NCBI RefSeq assembly: GCF_021134715.1
Contig: NC_060025.1
Span: 4,960,001-5,024,000 of the forward strand
Reading direction: 5' to 3'
DNA: 64,000 nucleotides
DNA from: Daphnia pulex
Taxonomy: Eukaryota; Arthropoda; Branchiopoda; Diplostraca; Daphniidae
Part shown: in pieces, positions 10,692 through 20,153 of the stretch
Numbering within the stretch: position 1 is the stretch's first letter
How the letters are laid out: every line of letters starts with the position of its first letter
Made by a program: the position numbers and the translations under genes
The notes under the pieces: model-generated
The model's database searches: none
What the model was told of the DNA's origin: nothing
Seen by the model: the letters and a program-made list of their open reading frames with translations, nothing else

Positions 10692-12762
10692 CAGTGAACG
10701 AGAGAATTAAGGTGAGCGTGACGTTCGAAAATAAAGGTAGAGAGCCCAACCAAATGCCAGACCAACCAGCTCTTTTTTACAAAAGAGCCTAGGACTAAAC
10801 AAATTAGGACTACTCTATGAATTTTGAGAGGATTACCACTTGCAGCAAGCAAAAGACCAACCAAGTGTAAGCCCAACCGACCTTCCGGCCTAGGACTATA
10901 CTCTCTAGGACTATTTGAATGCTAGTGGGAGAAAGATTTTTTTTTTTACTTGCGCTAATTGGACTTGACTTCTTGATCGCCGAGTAAATCTAAAGGATCT
11001 GGCTCGATTTGCAAGATGAATTGCTCTTCAGCTTCTTCTTGGAGAATAGCAAAATGTTTATGAGCTTCAATTATCGCCTTGTTGATTTTCTTTGATAATT
11101 CTCGTCTTTTTCGGGACGAGCGATTTGCTTGACTTGACGGTGTGGCAGCAACTGGATGCCTCTCTGTGCTTGAATGTCTGCGAGGTATTTATGAGCTTCG
11201 GAAATGGCGTCGCGAATTCTTTTTGACCGGTCTTGATTTTCTTCGGGACGATCTTCTGCGGCTCTAGCTTTCTGTTGCTTATCAAGTTTTTCGTTTTGGC
11301 GCCTTTCTTCGTGCTGGGCTGTCCGATTTTCCCGGCTGTACGGGCTGTTGTGTCGGCGCGGCAGTTTTGGAGATGGGAGGGGCGCGGAAAAAAAACTTAT
11401 GGTGGGAGTGTTTCGAAAAGGGACGAAACGAAGGAGGGAGAGAGAGAAATTAACGGGAGGGATTTAACGCAAACGAATGGGATGAAAAGAAAAACTGAAC
11501 GGGAGGAAAATTTTACCCTAGCGCTTTGTTGAACAAACAAACGAATGTGACTCGCGCGCAATCCAACAAATTGAACAATCGTCGCTTGTGGCGAAACTGT
11601 TCTGATTGAGACGCAAATGAATTGAGAAACAAAAGGGGGGACCACGAGCTAGCTAGACTAATGGCTCTCTTTTTTTACGTGAATTTAAAGAAAATTTGCA
11701 TGGATGTTACGGATGAAAATGTTCAGAAACGCTATGTGTGGGACGACGAGACCCAAAAAAAAGAAAACAAAATTTCAAATATGGATACAAAATGTAAATG
11801 TGAATGAGGGGGGAAGGGTTTAATGAAAAAAATAAATAAATAAATTACTGCGAAATGAATTTTTTCCCTGTGACTTTCGATTGGGCAAAAGAGTGAATTT
11901 ACAGATAGCTAACTTTTGGTACCTTGTCAGATGGGACTGATTTTGAGAGATAACTACCTGGAGATGGTGACGCCGAACGCGTTACTGACAAAGTCGACCA
12001 CGTGATTCACTAAACGGCCAAGGGGAACGAAACGGATTGTTCTCGAGATCGAAATCGATGCACCGCAATGTACACCGGAGTTGTTTGAATTTGAGAAATG
12101 GGTTCGAATGCAAGGTCGATGCACCAAATGTCCGGCACGTATTTTTCCGGCGAGTTTAGAAAACAGGGAGATTGGGAATTTTAAAGATCTTTATTTGCCA
12201 CTTGAAAAAAGGTAACAGCATTTGCCAGATGCAGTTGCTTTTCGTTTTAGAGTACAAAATGGAGTGAGTGAAACTATGAAGTTGGGCGCACAAAGTCAAA
12301 AGGGGAGAACGGGATAGGCCAGCTAGTGGACGGGGGAAACCCTTTCTTTGTTGCAGGATTGATTATTTGGCGTCGTCCGCCACAGGTGAGCTGTACGATG
12401 AGACCGAATGTTTATTCCACGTGTGTCTGTCGATGAAAGAAAGCGCCTGGAGCAGGTGTTGAATTGTAATGGCCCAGCAGATTCCTAGTGGGGAAAGCTA
12501 GCCAATACCTAAGGAGGAAACGGTCGTTAGTATCCGGCCCAACAAGGAGGATATTATATGCCGTAGGAAAAGGTATCCTAAGAAAATTTCAGTGTGGATC
12601 ATAGTGAGTCCCTACACTCCTGTGGATGGATCCAGGGGCGGACTTTCCAGCCGGCTGGCCCATAGAAATTTCAGAACCGCTCGATAATTCTTCTCGATTA
12701 TCAGTTGTGGGCAACTGGGCATTGTAAAATCGACGCCAACGTAGATAATCTTGGAAAAGGCT
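10692..12762. other. No gene recognised; probable BEL leader or 5' LTR plus unclassified sequence
   Basis: No coding homology seen. Directly above the BEL gag start, short motifs recur (GCCCAACC, GACCAACCA and CCTAGGACTA, around 10746-10910), suggesting small duplications in the BEL leader. The rest holds short ORFs without recognisable domains and purine-rich patches (11380-11530). Part of this stretch should be the BEL 5' LTR if the element was complete. Confidence 0.4.
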
Positions 12763-13525
12763 TCAACCTTTAGGAACATGATTCGTTGGTGGGCTACAAG
12801 CTAAAGCAACGGCCGACTTCTCATTGCAGGTGGTCCTGGAAATTGCCAAACGCCGCCTCCCATCTCCCCCCCGCAGCTCCCGACAAATGTAGCCATTGGT
12901 GCAATTTCCATTTCGACGTCCCGCTCTCCAATGAAAGCGAAGAAATCGTGGTTGACAGTCTTTACTGAGTTTACTGATCCGTTCCCTCCAGGCTGGGCAT
13001 CGCCGATCACCTCCGGAACTGTCTTTTTTCAGACGGGCCTCCACTACTGACACAGTAATCTTATAATAACAGTTGAGTAGGGTGATGGACCAGTAATCCG
13101 TTGCTTTCGTTGGACGCTCGCACTTTTGGATGAGGAGGATAATTACCGTTATTTGCAGTCGTTCTTTGATGTTATCAACGAAATGTTGCCCCAAGCGTGG
13201 GTCACCGTCGTGTACCAGACAAAAAACAGACTGTTATCCGTCGGTGAGGGTGGCATTGATCTTCAGTGTGTAACTCCACTTTTACTCTAACCTTCTTATA
13301 ACTCCCATTAAAATCCAATCATTACTCTTTTCCTCCCGCACATGGAATAGGGACGTCTATGTCGCTACTGGCCACGCTTCTGCACCGAATTTTTGCGCCT
13401 GTGAGTGCACGTGGATGCCACTCACGCGCTTCTTCGCGTAAAGCTTGGAATGTAAGCCAATTGATGTCTATGGCTGGGTCCGCGATTTCAACCACTCTCT
13501 CATAAGAGGAGTTTGCTAATAGCAA
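12763..13525 (-). pseudogene. LINE (non-LTR retrotransposon) reverse-transcriptase remnant
   Basis: A minus-strand frame at 12763-13194 reads IQKCERPTKATDYWSITLLN followed by CYYKI and ARLKK. This matches the LINE RT pattern of a lysine-containing block, Y-R-P-I-(S/T)-LLN, YKI and RLKK. A neighbouring frame (12801-13010) continues with GDAQPGG, the expected next block, in another phase, so at least one frameshift is present. A frame at 13322-13525 containing ALREEAREWHPRA resembles the endonuclease-RT linker and sits on the correct 5' side. No catalytic YxDD or endonuclease domain is recognisable. This is a short dead fragment. Confidence 0.55.
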
Positions 13526-13754
13526 ACAAATGTTTACCTATAGCCAAACAGTTTGGTTTACCTATCGCAGCTGAAACATGAAATGTTGGGAGAAAATGAC
13601 GAAACAGAAATGTTTTGTTATAAACCACCCGAGGTGGTTCAAGACATAGAAGGTAATGGGAAGAAAAGAAAGGTCTTAGCACTAATCCAAGGTGAACATC
13701 CCTCATTCAAAAAATAAAATTCCTATTACGATGTATACTACCATTAGTCTAACC

Positions 13755-13845
13755 TGGAACCTGGATTCGAACCCACTCACTATTCGTTATATATATTAGT
13801 AGATCCGTAATATATTAGTAGATCACTACGCTACCAACTTTGCTA
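13755..13845 (-). repeat. tRNA-like relic (SINE head or tRNA pseudogene)
   Basis: The minus strand shows a box A-like string TGGTAGCGTAGTG (13824-13836) and, downstream, a perfect box B GGTTCGAATCC (13763-13773). The interval between them is lengthened by a duplicated ATATATTAGTAGATC, so the cloverleaf would not fold normally. A functional tRNA is unlikely; a pol III-derived SINE head or tRNA pseudogene fits better. Confidence 0.4.
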
Positions 13846-14402
13846 TATTATCATGATCATCTTTGTTTTATCAAGAAACATACGTTAGATATTACCCTCG
13901 GGAATGACCAAATAGGGACTTATAAATTTTTCGTAAACCAAAGTGAGATCGTCCACACGCTGCACTAACGCTACTTCTCTATGGTGATGTATAGCTATTT
14001 ATTTATTTCAAACAAACCCAATCGGCGTAATACAGACATATTTCTGCTTATTTCATAGTTGATTTTTCTTTACCCCATGAAATCGTAAATGTCAAACCTG
14101 GCGAATCTTAACTTATGGAATCTCTTCGTCCGATAATTCAAAGTGGGTCAATACCACCCTATACAGAAGGGGGATGGGAGAAGTCGTTCCTACTAGTGAG
14201 AGAAATGTGGGTGGGAGGTTAAAGAAAAAAAAAGGATTAAAGGCGCTTCACATATGATGGGAGGTTGAGGTGACTAAAAGAGGGGTAGATTTCATTTTCT
14301 TTGTTTTCACCGACGGAAGTAAAAGAAAGGGATGCACCTTTTTTTATCCCGCCAGATTCATTGTACACATGTCTCTAAACGAAAATGTTGCGTATAGCAA
14401 AA

Positions 14403-14477
14403 TCTAACAAATGTTTACCTACACCTAAACATTTTGTTTCCTATACCTAAACATTTTGTTTCCCATACCTAAACATT
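14403..14477. repeat. Short tandem repeat, ~22-bp unit
   Basis: Three tandem units of the type CCTAAACATTTTGTTTCC(T/C)ATA, with a related string at 13525-13565. Function unknown. Confidence 0.6.
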
Positions 14478-16039
14478 TGTTTGGAAAAATCTTCAAACCA
14501 CAAAATGTTTGCAACTTAGTAAGCCACATTTTTCTCAGAGCAGGCAAAAACGAACCATTTCCTTTATCACAGTCCCACCACTCCAAGACTTTTTCGTTTC
14601 GGAGCGGCTGAGACGTGGCGTGTAATAGGAACGTGTTGATCTGCATTCGAAAAGCATCTTCCACCAATATCTTCGTATTAAGATTCCAGATGGATTGCTG
14701 GGGAGGACTGGACGCTTCCGGCACTGGGAGAATTTAAGAAACAGCGTGAATCCCCGCATTGTCGGTCACGTACATAGTATCATTAGCAATTAGGGAGAAC
14801 TTTTGTCATATAGATAGGGAGCAGTAAATGCGGTCGATCCGAGCCGATTCACCCTGGTGGAGTTACATTAGGCACCTAAAGTATCCGGACACCCGAGAGA
14901 ACCTTGGGAAAACGCTGTTTTCGCAATGGGAAAAAGTGCTCCAATTTTCATTAGATTTGAATGAAAATTTTTGTGTAGGTTCTCTCGGGTGCCAGGAACA
15001 ATCCAATTTTTTTTTTTTAATTTTAAAATAATGGGAAGGCTAGGTTTTTGTCCGAGGCAAAAGTATCCGGGCAGTAGAGAGGCCCATATGGAAATGGGCT
15101 TACTAGTTTAAGTTCAAATTGTGACTCACTGGGAAATGCTAGAGAAACGCAAACGGTCTTTAAAAAAAGATCCTTTATTTGTTTTTACTATTTGATTTTT
15201 GCTGGATCGTGATTGGAACGTCTGAGTCCTTACGTATTGCGAAAAGTTGCAATTATATTTCAGGCAATTATTTCCTAGAATAATTTAGAGTCGTGGTTAA
15301 CTGGTCCCTGAGAGATTTTTAAAATTCTTATTTTAAAAAGCCGAAGGCTTACCGCCTTTTAAGGGTGAGAGATTTGAAGAAACAAAAGTTCCGACAGCGC
15401 TCCAAATAGTGTTAACCCTGAGAGGTCCCTGGGGAATTGGGCGGGGGGAGACGAAAACGGTTTTTCATACTTTCACGCTCTCGTGATCCTCCGATCATGA
15501 AGCGACCTATCTCATTCAACGTAGAATGACTTTTTACATCTAATACGACTAATTTTTACAAGTGTTAACGAAATTAACGGGGTTATAATCGGGGAAAAGA
15601 ACAAAAAAAAGGGAAAACTTCTAAATGATGAGAAAAAGTTCGCTTCTAATATTTGAGAATCTAACCACCTCTAATTTAAAGAAGAACTTTCCCTTTAACG
15701 AAAAAAACTAGAATTGCGATATCTTATTTGTTTTTCGCGAGATATCTGCAAAAGAAAAAGACACCCAGATTGACTTTTAGTTGGATTCCCCAGCAGACGA
15801 CATTTTCTATAGCCTGTGTCTGCTTGTCGAACGTCAAGCTCAATCAAAACAATCAACGAGGCTAGAATTTCATTTGATTATCGGACGCTGTGTCTCAATT
15901 CGCTTCCCAATCTAATATTTGTCACCCATTCGCAAGGTATGATACAACTTAAGAATTACTCAAACGTTATCCTTTCTTATTTTTAACATTTTTAAATGTA
16001 GATCCGGAGATCCTATTCCAGTTTATCCTATCTGTGCAT

Positions 16040-16317
16040 CAGTTTGTTTTCGGTACAACTACTCACTATTATTCTCGATGCTTTGTAATCTTTTAGATGA
16101 TGGAATAACCACTTTGCTACAACAGGGGCTATACCAGTAATTCCACAAGTATGTTTACACACATCAAGACGCAGGGAATGGTTGGTCTCAAAACCACTCC
16201 TTTAATTTCAATTTATGATTTATCTATCTATTCACATTTCAGGTTACTTTACTAAAGAAGCTCAGTTTGTTTTCGGTACAACTACTCACTATTGTTCTTG
16301 ATGCTTTGTAAAATCTT
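16040..16317. repeat. Direct repeat, ~54 bp, two copies 223 bp apart
   Basis: CAGTTTGTTTTCGGTACAAC begins both 16040-16093 and 16263-16317. The copies match nearly throughout, differing at a few bases toward the right end. It looks like a local duplication; no coding content. Confidence 0.6.
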
Positions 16318-16652
16318 ATTCAAATTCCCAAAGATTTGAATTTAAAAAAAAATTACGTTGTGAAACAATAATAAATAATGAAAGAGACATGGTAAAATTG
16401 AATTGCATCACAATTTGAGTACGCTACTTTTCTTTCCAAAAGGTTTCCAGTTAAGTTTCAATTGTTGGAATGTAAAAAATAAAGATTAGGAGGAAATCAT
16501 TTTAACTAAACCAATTTATTTTTGTTCAAAACACTAAACAGTCGTTAATTTTCTATTATAAAAAAAATTAATAAAAGGAAGGAAAAATAAGGCAGACAGG
16601 TGAACAAAAAAAATGTTTAATCTGTAAACGTTTAGGTAATATTGAGAGAAAA

Positions 16653-18000
16653 TCAGAGTTTCGGTAAACCAGCTGTGATCTGACTTTCAATGCCACAATC
16701 ATCTTTCCCACGAAGAAGTTTGATATAACCATTATCACCCCAGTCGGTATTCCAGTTGTTAGCAATAAGCCAGTATGGAACACCTTCCTCAACGCCCCAT
16801 CCAAGAATTCGGATGGCGTGACCGCCGACTGCTTTCCATGAACATGTTGGTAAACGCCTAATTGAGAGATCATAATAGCAATAAAATTTGATTGTAAAAA
16901 AGGCCTAATTCTTTCATACCTTATTTGTAAGTAGGAAAATCTTCGTAAACGGTTAAAGCTCTTTCAACCGGACCATTGTTTAAAATATCTCTAACTGAAT
17001 ATCTTCCATGCGTTTGTGAACAGAGTAAGAAGAAGCACCTAATTTTTAGGAAACAAGCTCTGTTAGTTATTTTGAATTGAGAACGAGAATAAAACCGGAC
17101 ATACCATAGTGAAGAACTGAAGATCTTGCGTATAATCGACTGTATAACAATCTTCACAAATCTTGAGGCATTTCGGAGTACCACCTCCCTCTGAGCAAGG
17201 TGGACGATCACCTGTTGTATGATGCTCACATGCGGGAATAATATACGGCTGGCATCCCTATATGAGGAAAAACAGTTAATTATTCAGCACACCTAAAAAT
17301 TAAGTATATCGACTTACTTGACTTGAGTTGTAATTGCCTCCAGTGACAATAACCTTCTTAACCCAGTGGCTCCAAGCAGCACCAGTGAAGCCACCATTGC
17401 ATCCAAAGCCACATGTGTAGCAGCAGCTGACCAAGTTTTCGGCTGAGAGATGAGCATTTACTACTCACTTTGAGTGAATGCAAATATGATCTGACATGAC
17501 CTCTACAGCTCCAAAAGTCTGAAACCAATATAAATAGAAAAAATAAGAGATATTAATATCAGCAGATTAATAAAATTACCCAGCAAGATCAACAAGAGTC
17601 TTGATCTCTAATTTCTTGGATGGTGGGGCAATATCTGGCCATTGTTCCCGAGAATCAAATGCCTCTGGAATAGCTAACCTGGTTACTAAACATCTGGCTG
17701 ACATTCTTCAATGGAGGCATCTACAAATTTGAATCTGGGTGTACAGCCATCATTTGAGTCAGGGTCCCATCGGGAAGTTTTTACCAAAATTACGTCCAGC
17801 CTAGAAGGATGAAACATTAGTAATTCATCAGAATTTAATGTAAGTAACAAGTGTCATATTACCTTCCATGTTGATTTCATGGAATTTATGTGATTGATAA
17901 ACTCATCTGACAAAGGATTAAAATACTTGTTTGACTTCAACTTTTTGGCCTGGCTTGTCACCAGTACAAAAGCATAGATTATAGACAAAACTGTCTTCAT
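16653..18000 (-). pseudogene. Cathepsin B-like cysteine protease pseudogene (multi-exon)
   Basis: Cathepsin B is a papain-family lysosomal or digestive protease. Six exons on the minus strand can be followed by homology: 17863-18000 (signal peptide MKTVLSIIYAFVLVTS and propeptide NPLSDEFINHIN), 17580-17800, 17318-17518, 17105-17257 (GCQPYIIPACEHH, the occluding-loop region), about 16922-17038, and 16653-16857. Active-site surroundings remain: SC-stop-SCW for Cys, [11 protein letters not shown] for His, NNWNTDWG for Asn. The reading frame is destroyed by a TGA inside the active-site motif (17589-17591), TGA at 17465-17467, TAA at 16921-16923, and frameshifts in exon 2, near the end of exon 4, in exon 5, and near 16830 in exon 6. 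Introns and splice sites persist, so it arose by DNA duplication and not by retroposition. Confidence 0.88.
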
Positions 18001-19002
18001 GGTGAAACTCTGGAAAGAAAACAAAAATTTCACTTTAAAATCAATTTGTGGTATAATAAAACATGTATATCAATTATTACAAATAGAAACATATTCATAA
18101 CTTTCAGAACTTCGAAATGACAGACTAAGACACACTGACTATATATTTTCTTTACAACCAAGAAACTTGTGTACCATTATCAAGGGGAAGGATTCAAGAC
18201 AATTTTATAATATTTTTGCAAACTAAAGAAAGTGAGGGGCGTCACTTGATTTCTGGAATTCTAGGTAATGCAAAATAACTCAACAACATCTTAACAATCA
18301 TGACACCAATAATTTTATTTATAATGGAAACTTAACTGAGAAAAGAAATGACAATCCCTGTTACCTTCAATTCCACTATGGGCGTTGCAAGCTACGAACT
18401 TGACTATTGCTTACTTTCAATATTGCTTTAGGAAACAAAAATACGCAGTAAATGGATTAGAATAACGAAATTTCTCCTTTTGTTCTGATTAATACCAAGC
18501 ACTATATTGACAGACGGGCCGCTACAGTGCATTCAATTTTGTTGCCATACGCATTTAAAAGTATTGTGCACCAGAGGCGCTCTGTAACATGTAATTTTTG
18601 GAAGACATAAATTCGAATGAGTCATTCTGTCAATTATTTTGTGAAAAACCGGAAACGGAATACATTTCTAACCAAATAAAACCGTCTAACCAAGCCTGCA
18701 TACAATTGGCAAACTCCGTAACAACCAGTGAACAGGGTTTTCCATTTGAAAAGTATCAAGGTAATTTAGATGTGGTAATTGGGGTAGTTCATGGCCGAAT
18801 GTACAGGTAAAACTGGTTTTAAATAGCATTTACTTAGCGAAATGCGGATTAAAAATAGACGTCCAGTAAGACCGCAAACCCCCATGAAACAAATACTTAA
18901 TACAAATAAAATAACAAATTACTTATGCCTTCGATCAAAAAACATTTTAATAATTTACCAAAACTGAAGACGTTGCAAATCGAAAAATATAATGTTTCAA
19001 AA
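18001..19002. other. Intergenic, nothing firm
   Basis: This is upstream of the cathepsin pseudogene. An open stretch at 18598-18807 (plus, 70 codons, Ser/Asn/Glu-rich, followed by a GT donor-like site) has no recognisable homology or partner exon, so I do not call it a gene. Confidence 0.4.
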
Positions 19003-19338
19003 TCAAAGTATATTTCTCTTATCTTTCATTTTCAGTTTCAACTTCGATAATTTTTTGTTGATCTTTTGATGCCAATGCACAACCAACAAAAATAAAACAA
19101 TAAGGCAAATTGCGAAAACCCCTGTTGACACATTTTTCCAGAAATTTAAATATTCGTCAGTTTTACTCATCTCTTTGATAGCAGAATTAATGAATGTCAA
19201 AGAATTTTTTAATACAACATCAATTTGAGTCTTCAACATTGACTGGCCAGCTTCCGATAATGTTTTCGTTGGTTCTGCTGGTATTGGATTGCAAATAACC
19301 ATTGTAAAACCAGCAAAAAATACGATAGCGCAATTCAT
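19003..19338 (-). CDS. Hypothetical small single-pass membrane protein (111 aa)
   Basis: I do not recognise this family. The predicted protein opens with a clear signal-type hydrophobic segment (CAIVFFAGFTMVI, residues 3-15). A polar region of about 70 residues lacking cysteines follows (KTLSEAGQSMLKTQIDVVLK). Then comes a second strongly hydrophobic segment (FAICLIVLFLLVVHW, around 75-90) and a very basic tail (KINKKLSKLKLKMKDKR). Topology would be a secreted or lumenal N-terminus, one membrane pass and a short cytosolic tail. The ATG is preceded at once by TAG, which could be a splice acceptor, so an upstream 5' UTR exon is possible. The protein-like segment order argues against a chance ORF, but expression is unproven. 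Confidence 0.4.
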   Translation of the reverse strand: MNCAIVFFAGFTMVICNPIPAEPTKTLSEAGQSMLKTQIDVVLKNSLTFINSAIKEMSKTDEYLNFWKNVSTGVFAICLIVLFLLVVHWHQKINKKLSKLKLKMKDKRNIL

Positions 19339-20153
19339 CTACATAAAATACATTGAAAAAAAAAATTGATAACGAAGACCAACACAATAACAACACAAAT
19401 TTACAATACCTTAGTAAAAAAATCTATAATGTAAGAACACAATTTTTGACGTTCAGTAAGGACAAGTGCAGACTGAAGAATACCATAAAACAACGAAATA
19501 TTGATAGCAAAGGGGCAGCAAAGAACTCAAGATTTATTAACATTATATGAGACGTTCGTAACTTGACTACACTATGCATACCTCCCCGTTTCGGAAAAAA
19601 ATTTAAACATTTTGAATTTAACACCACACCAGTTTTTCCTAGTATTGCCTCCCCTCTGTTAACACCGGAACCTCATATTTCCCACTTTAACTGATAACAC
19701 CCCTCCTCCCTCTTAAAAAAAAAAGTATTTTCAATACACTCATAAATTTCTCAGTATTTCAAATAATTTCTAACACTAAATTTTTTCCTGAGAACGCATA
19801 CCCCAGACTTTACTAATAATACCGCTTCAAATTTCCGCATTTGTCACTGACACCATCTCATATTTAAAAAAATTTAAAAATAAAAACAGTTAGTGCGTAT
19901 TTCTCTTCTTCTTTGTAGTCGTCCGTAGCTTTTGTAGACACTATATTCACCACGTCGCTTGTTGCAGTGGAAAGTTTTCGTGTGTAGTTCACCGAGCATT
20001 GACATTAATTCGTTAAACAATAACATATTCTATTAACGACGAAAGTGATTATAGTATAACTTGAGTAAGTGTATTTTTGTGTTTCCATAAAACAATCATC
20101 AGAAGAAACACATCATAGTTAAAATTTTTTTTACATCAAAATTTAAATTCACA
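19339..20153. other. Intergenic; probable 5' flank of the Helitron gene
   Basis: AT-rich and without exons I can support. The promoter and the 5' TC terminus of the Helitron are expected in or near this interval, but I could not identify either. Confidence 0.4.

Larger units (their letters stand above)
13846..16652. other. AT-rich intergenic sequence, no gene recognised
   Basis: No coding exon could be supported. The stretch contains the 22-bp tandem repeat, a foldback structure at 14889-14993, a second AAAGTATCCGG string at 15060, and a ~54-bp direct repeat (16040-16093 and 16263-16317). The shared AAAGTATCCGGAC/GGGC strings near 14878 and 15060 could be traces of a decayed DNA transposon. 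Confidence 0.4.

Noticed and set aside
13755..13845. Functional tRNA gene
   Set aside because: Box A and box B are present, but the intervening duplication and missing acceptor pairing prevent a normal cloverleaf.
14425..14759. Minus-strand ORFs with NEKVLEWWDCDKG and LPALRKMW, faintly like a hAT transposase C-terminus
   Set aside because: The similarity is limited to a WW pair and spacing. No catalytic or finger region lies nearby, and part of the frame overlaps a tandem repeat.
18598..18810. Plus-strand 70-codon ORF ending near a GT donor-like site
   Set aside because: No homology, no phase-matched downstream exon and no conserved features; compatible with chance in AT-rich sequence.
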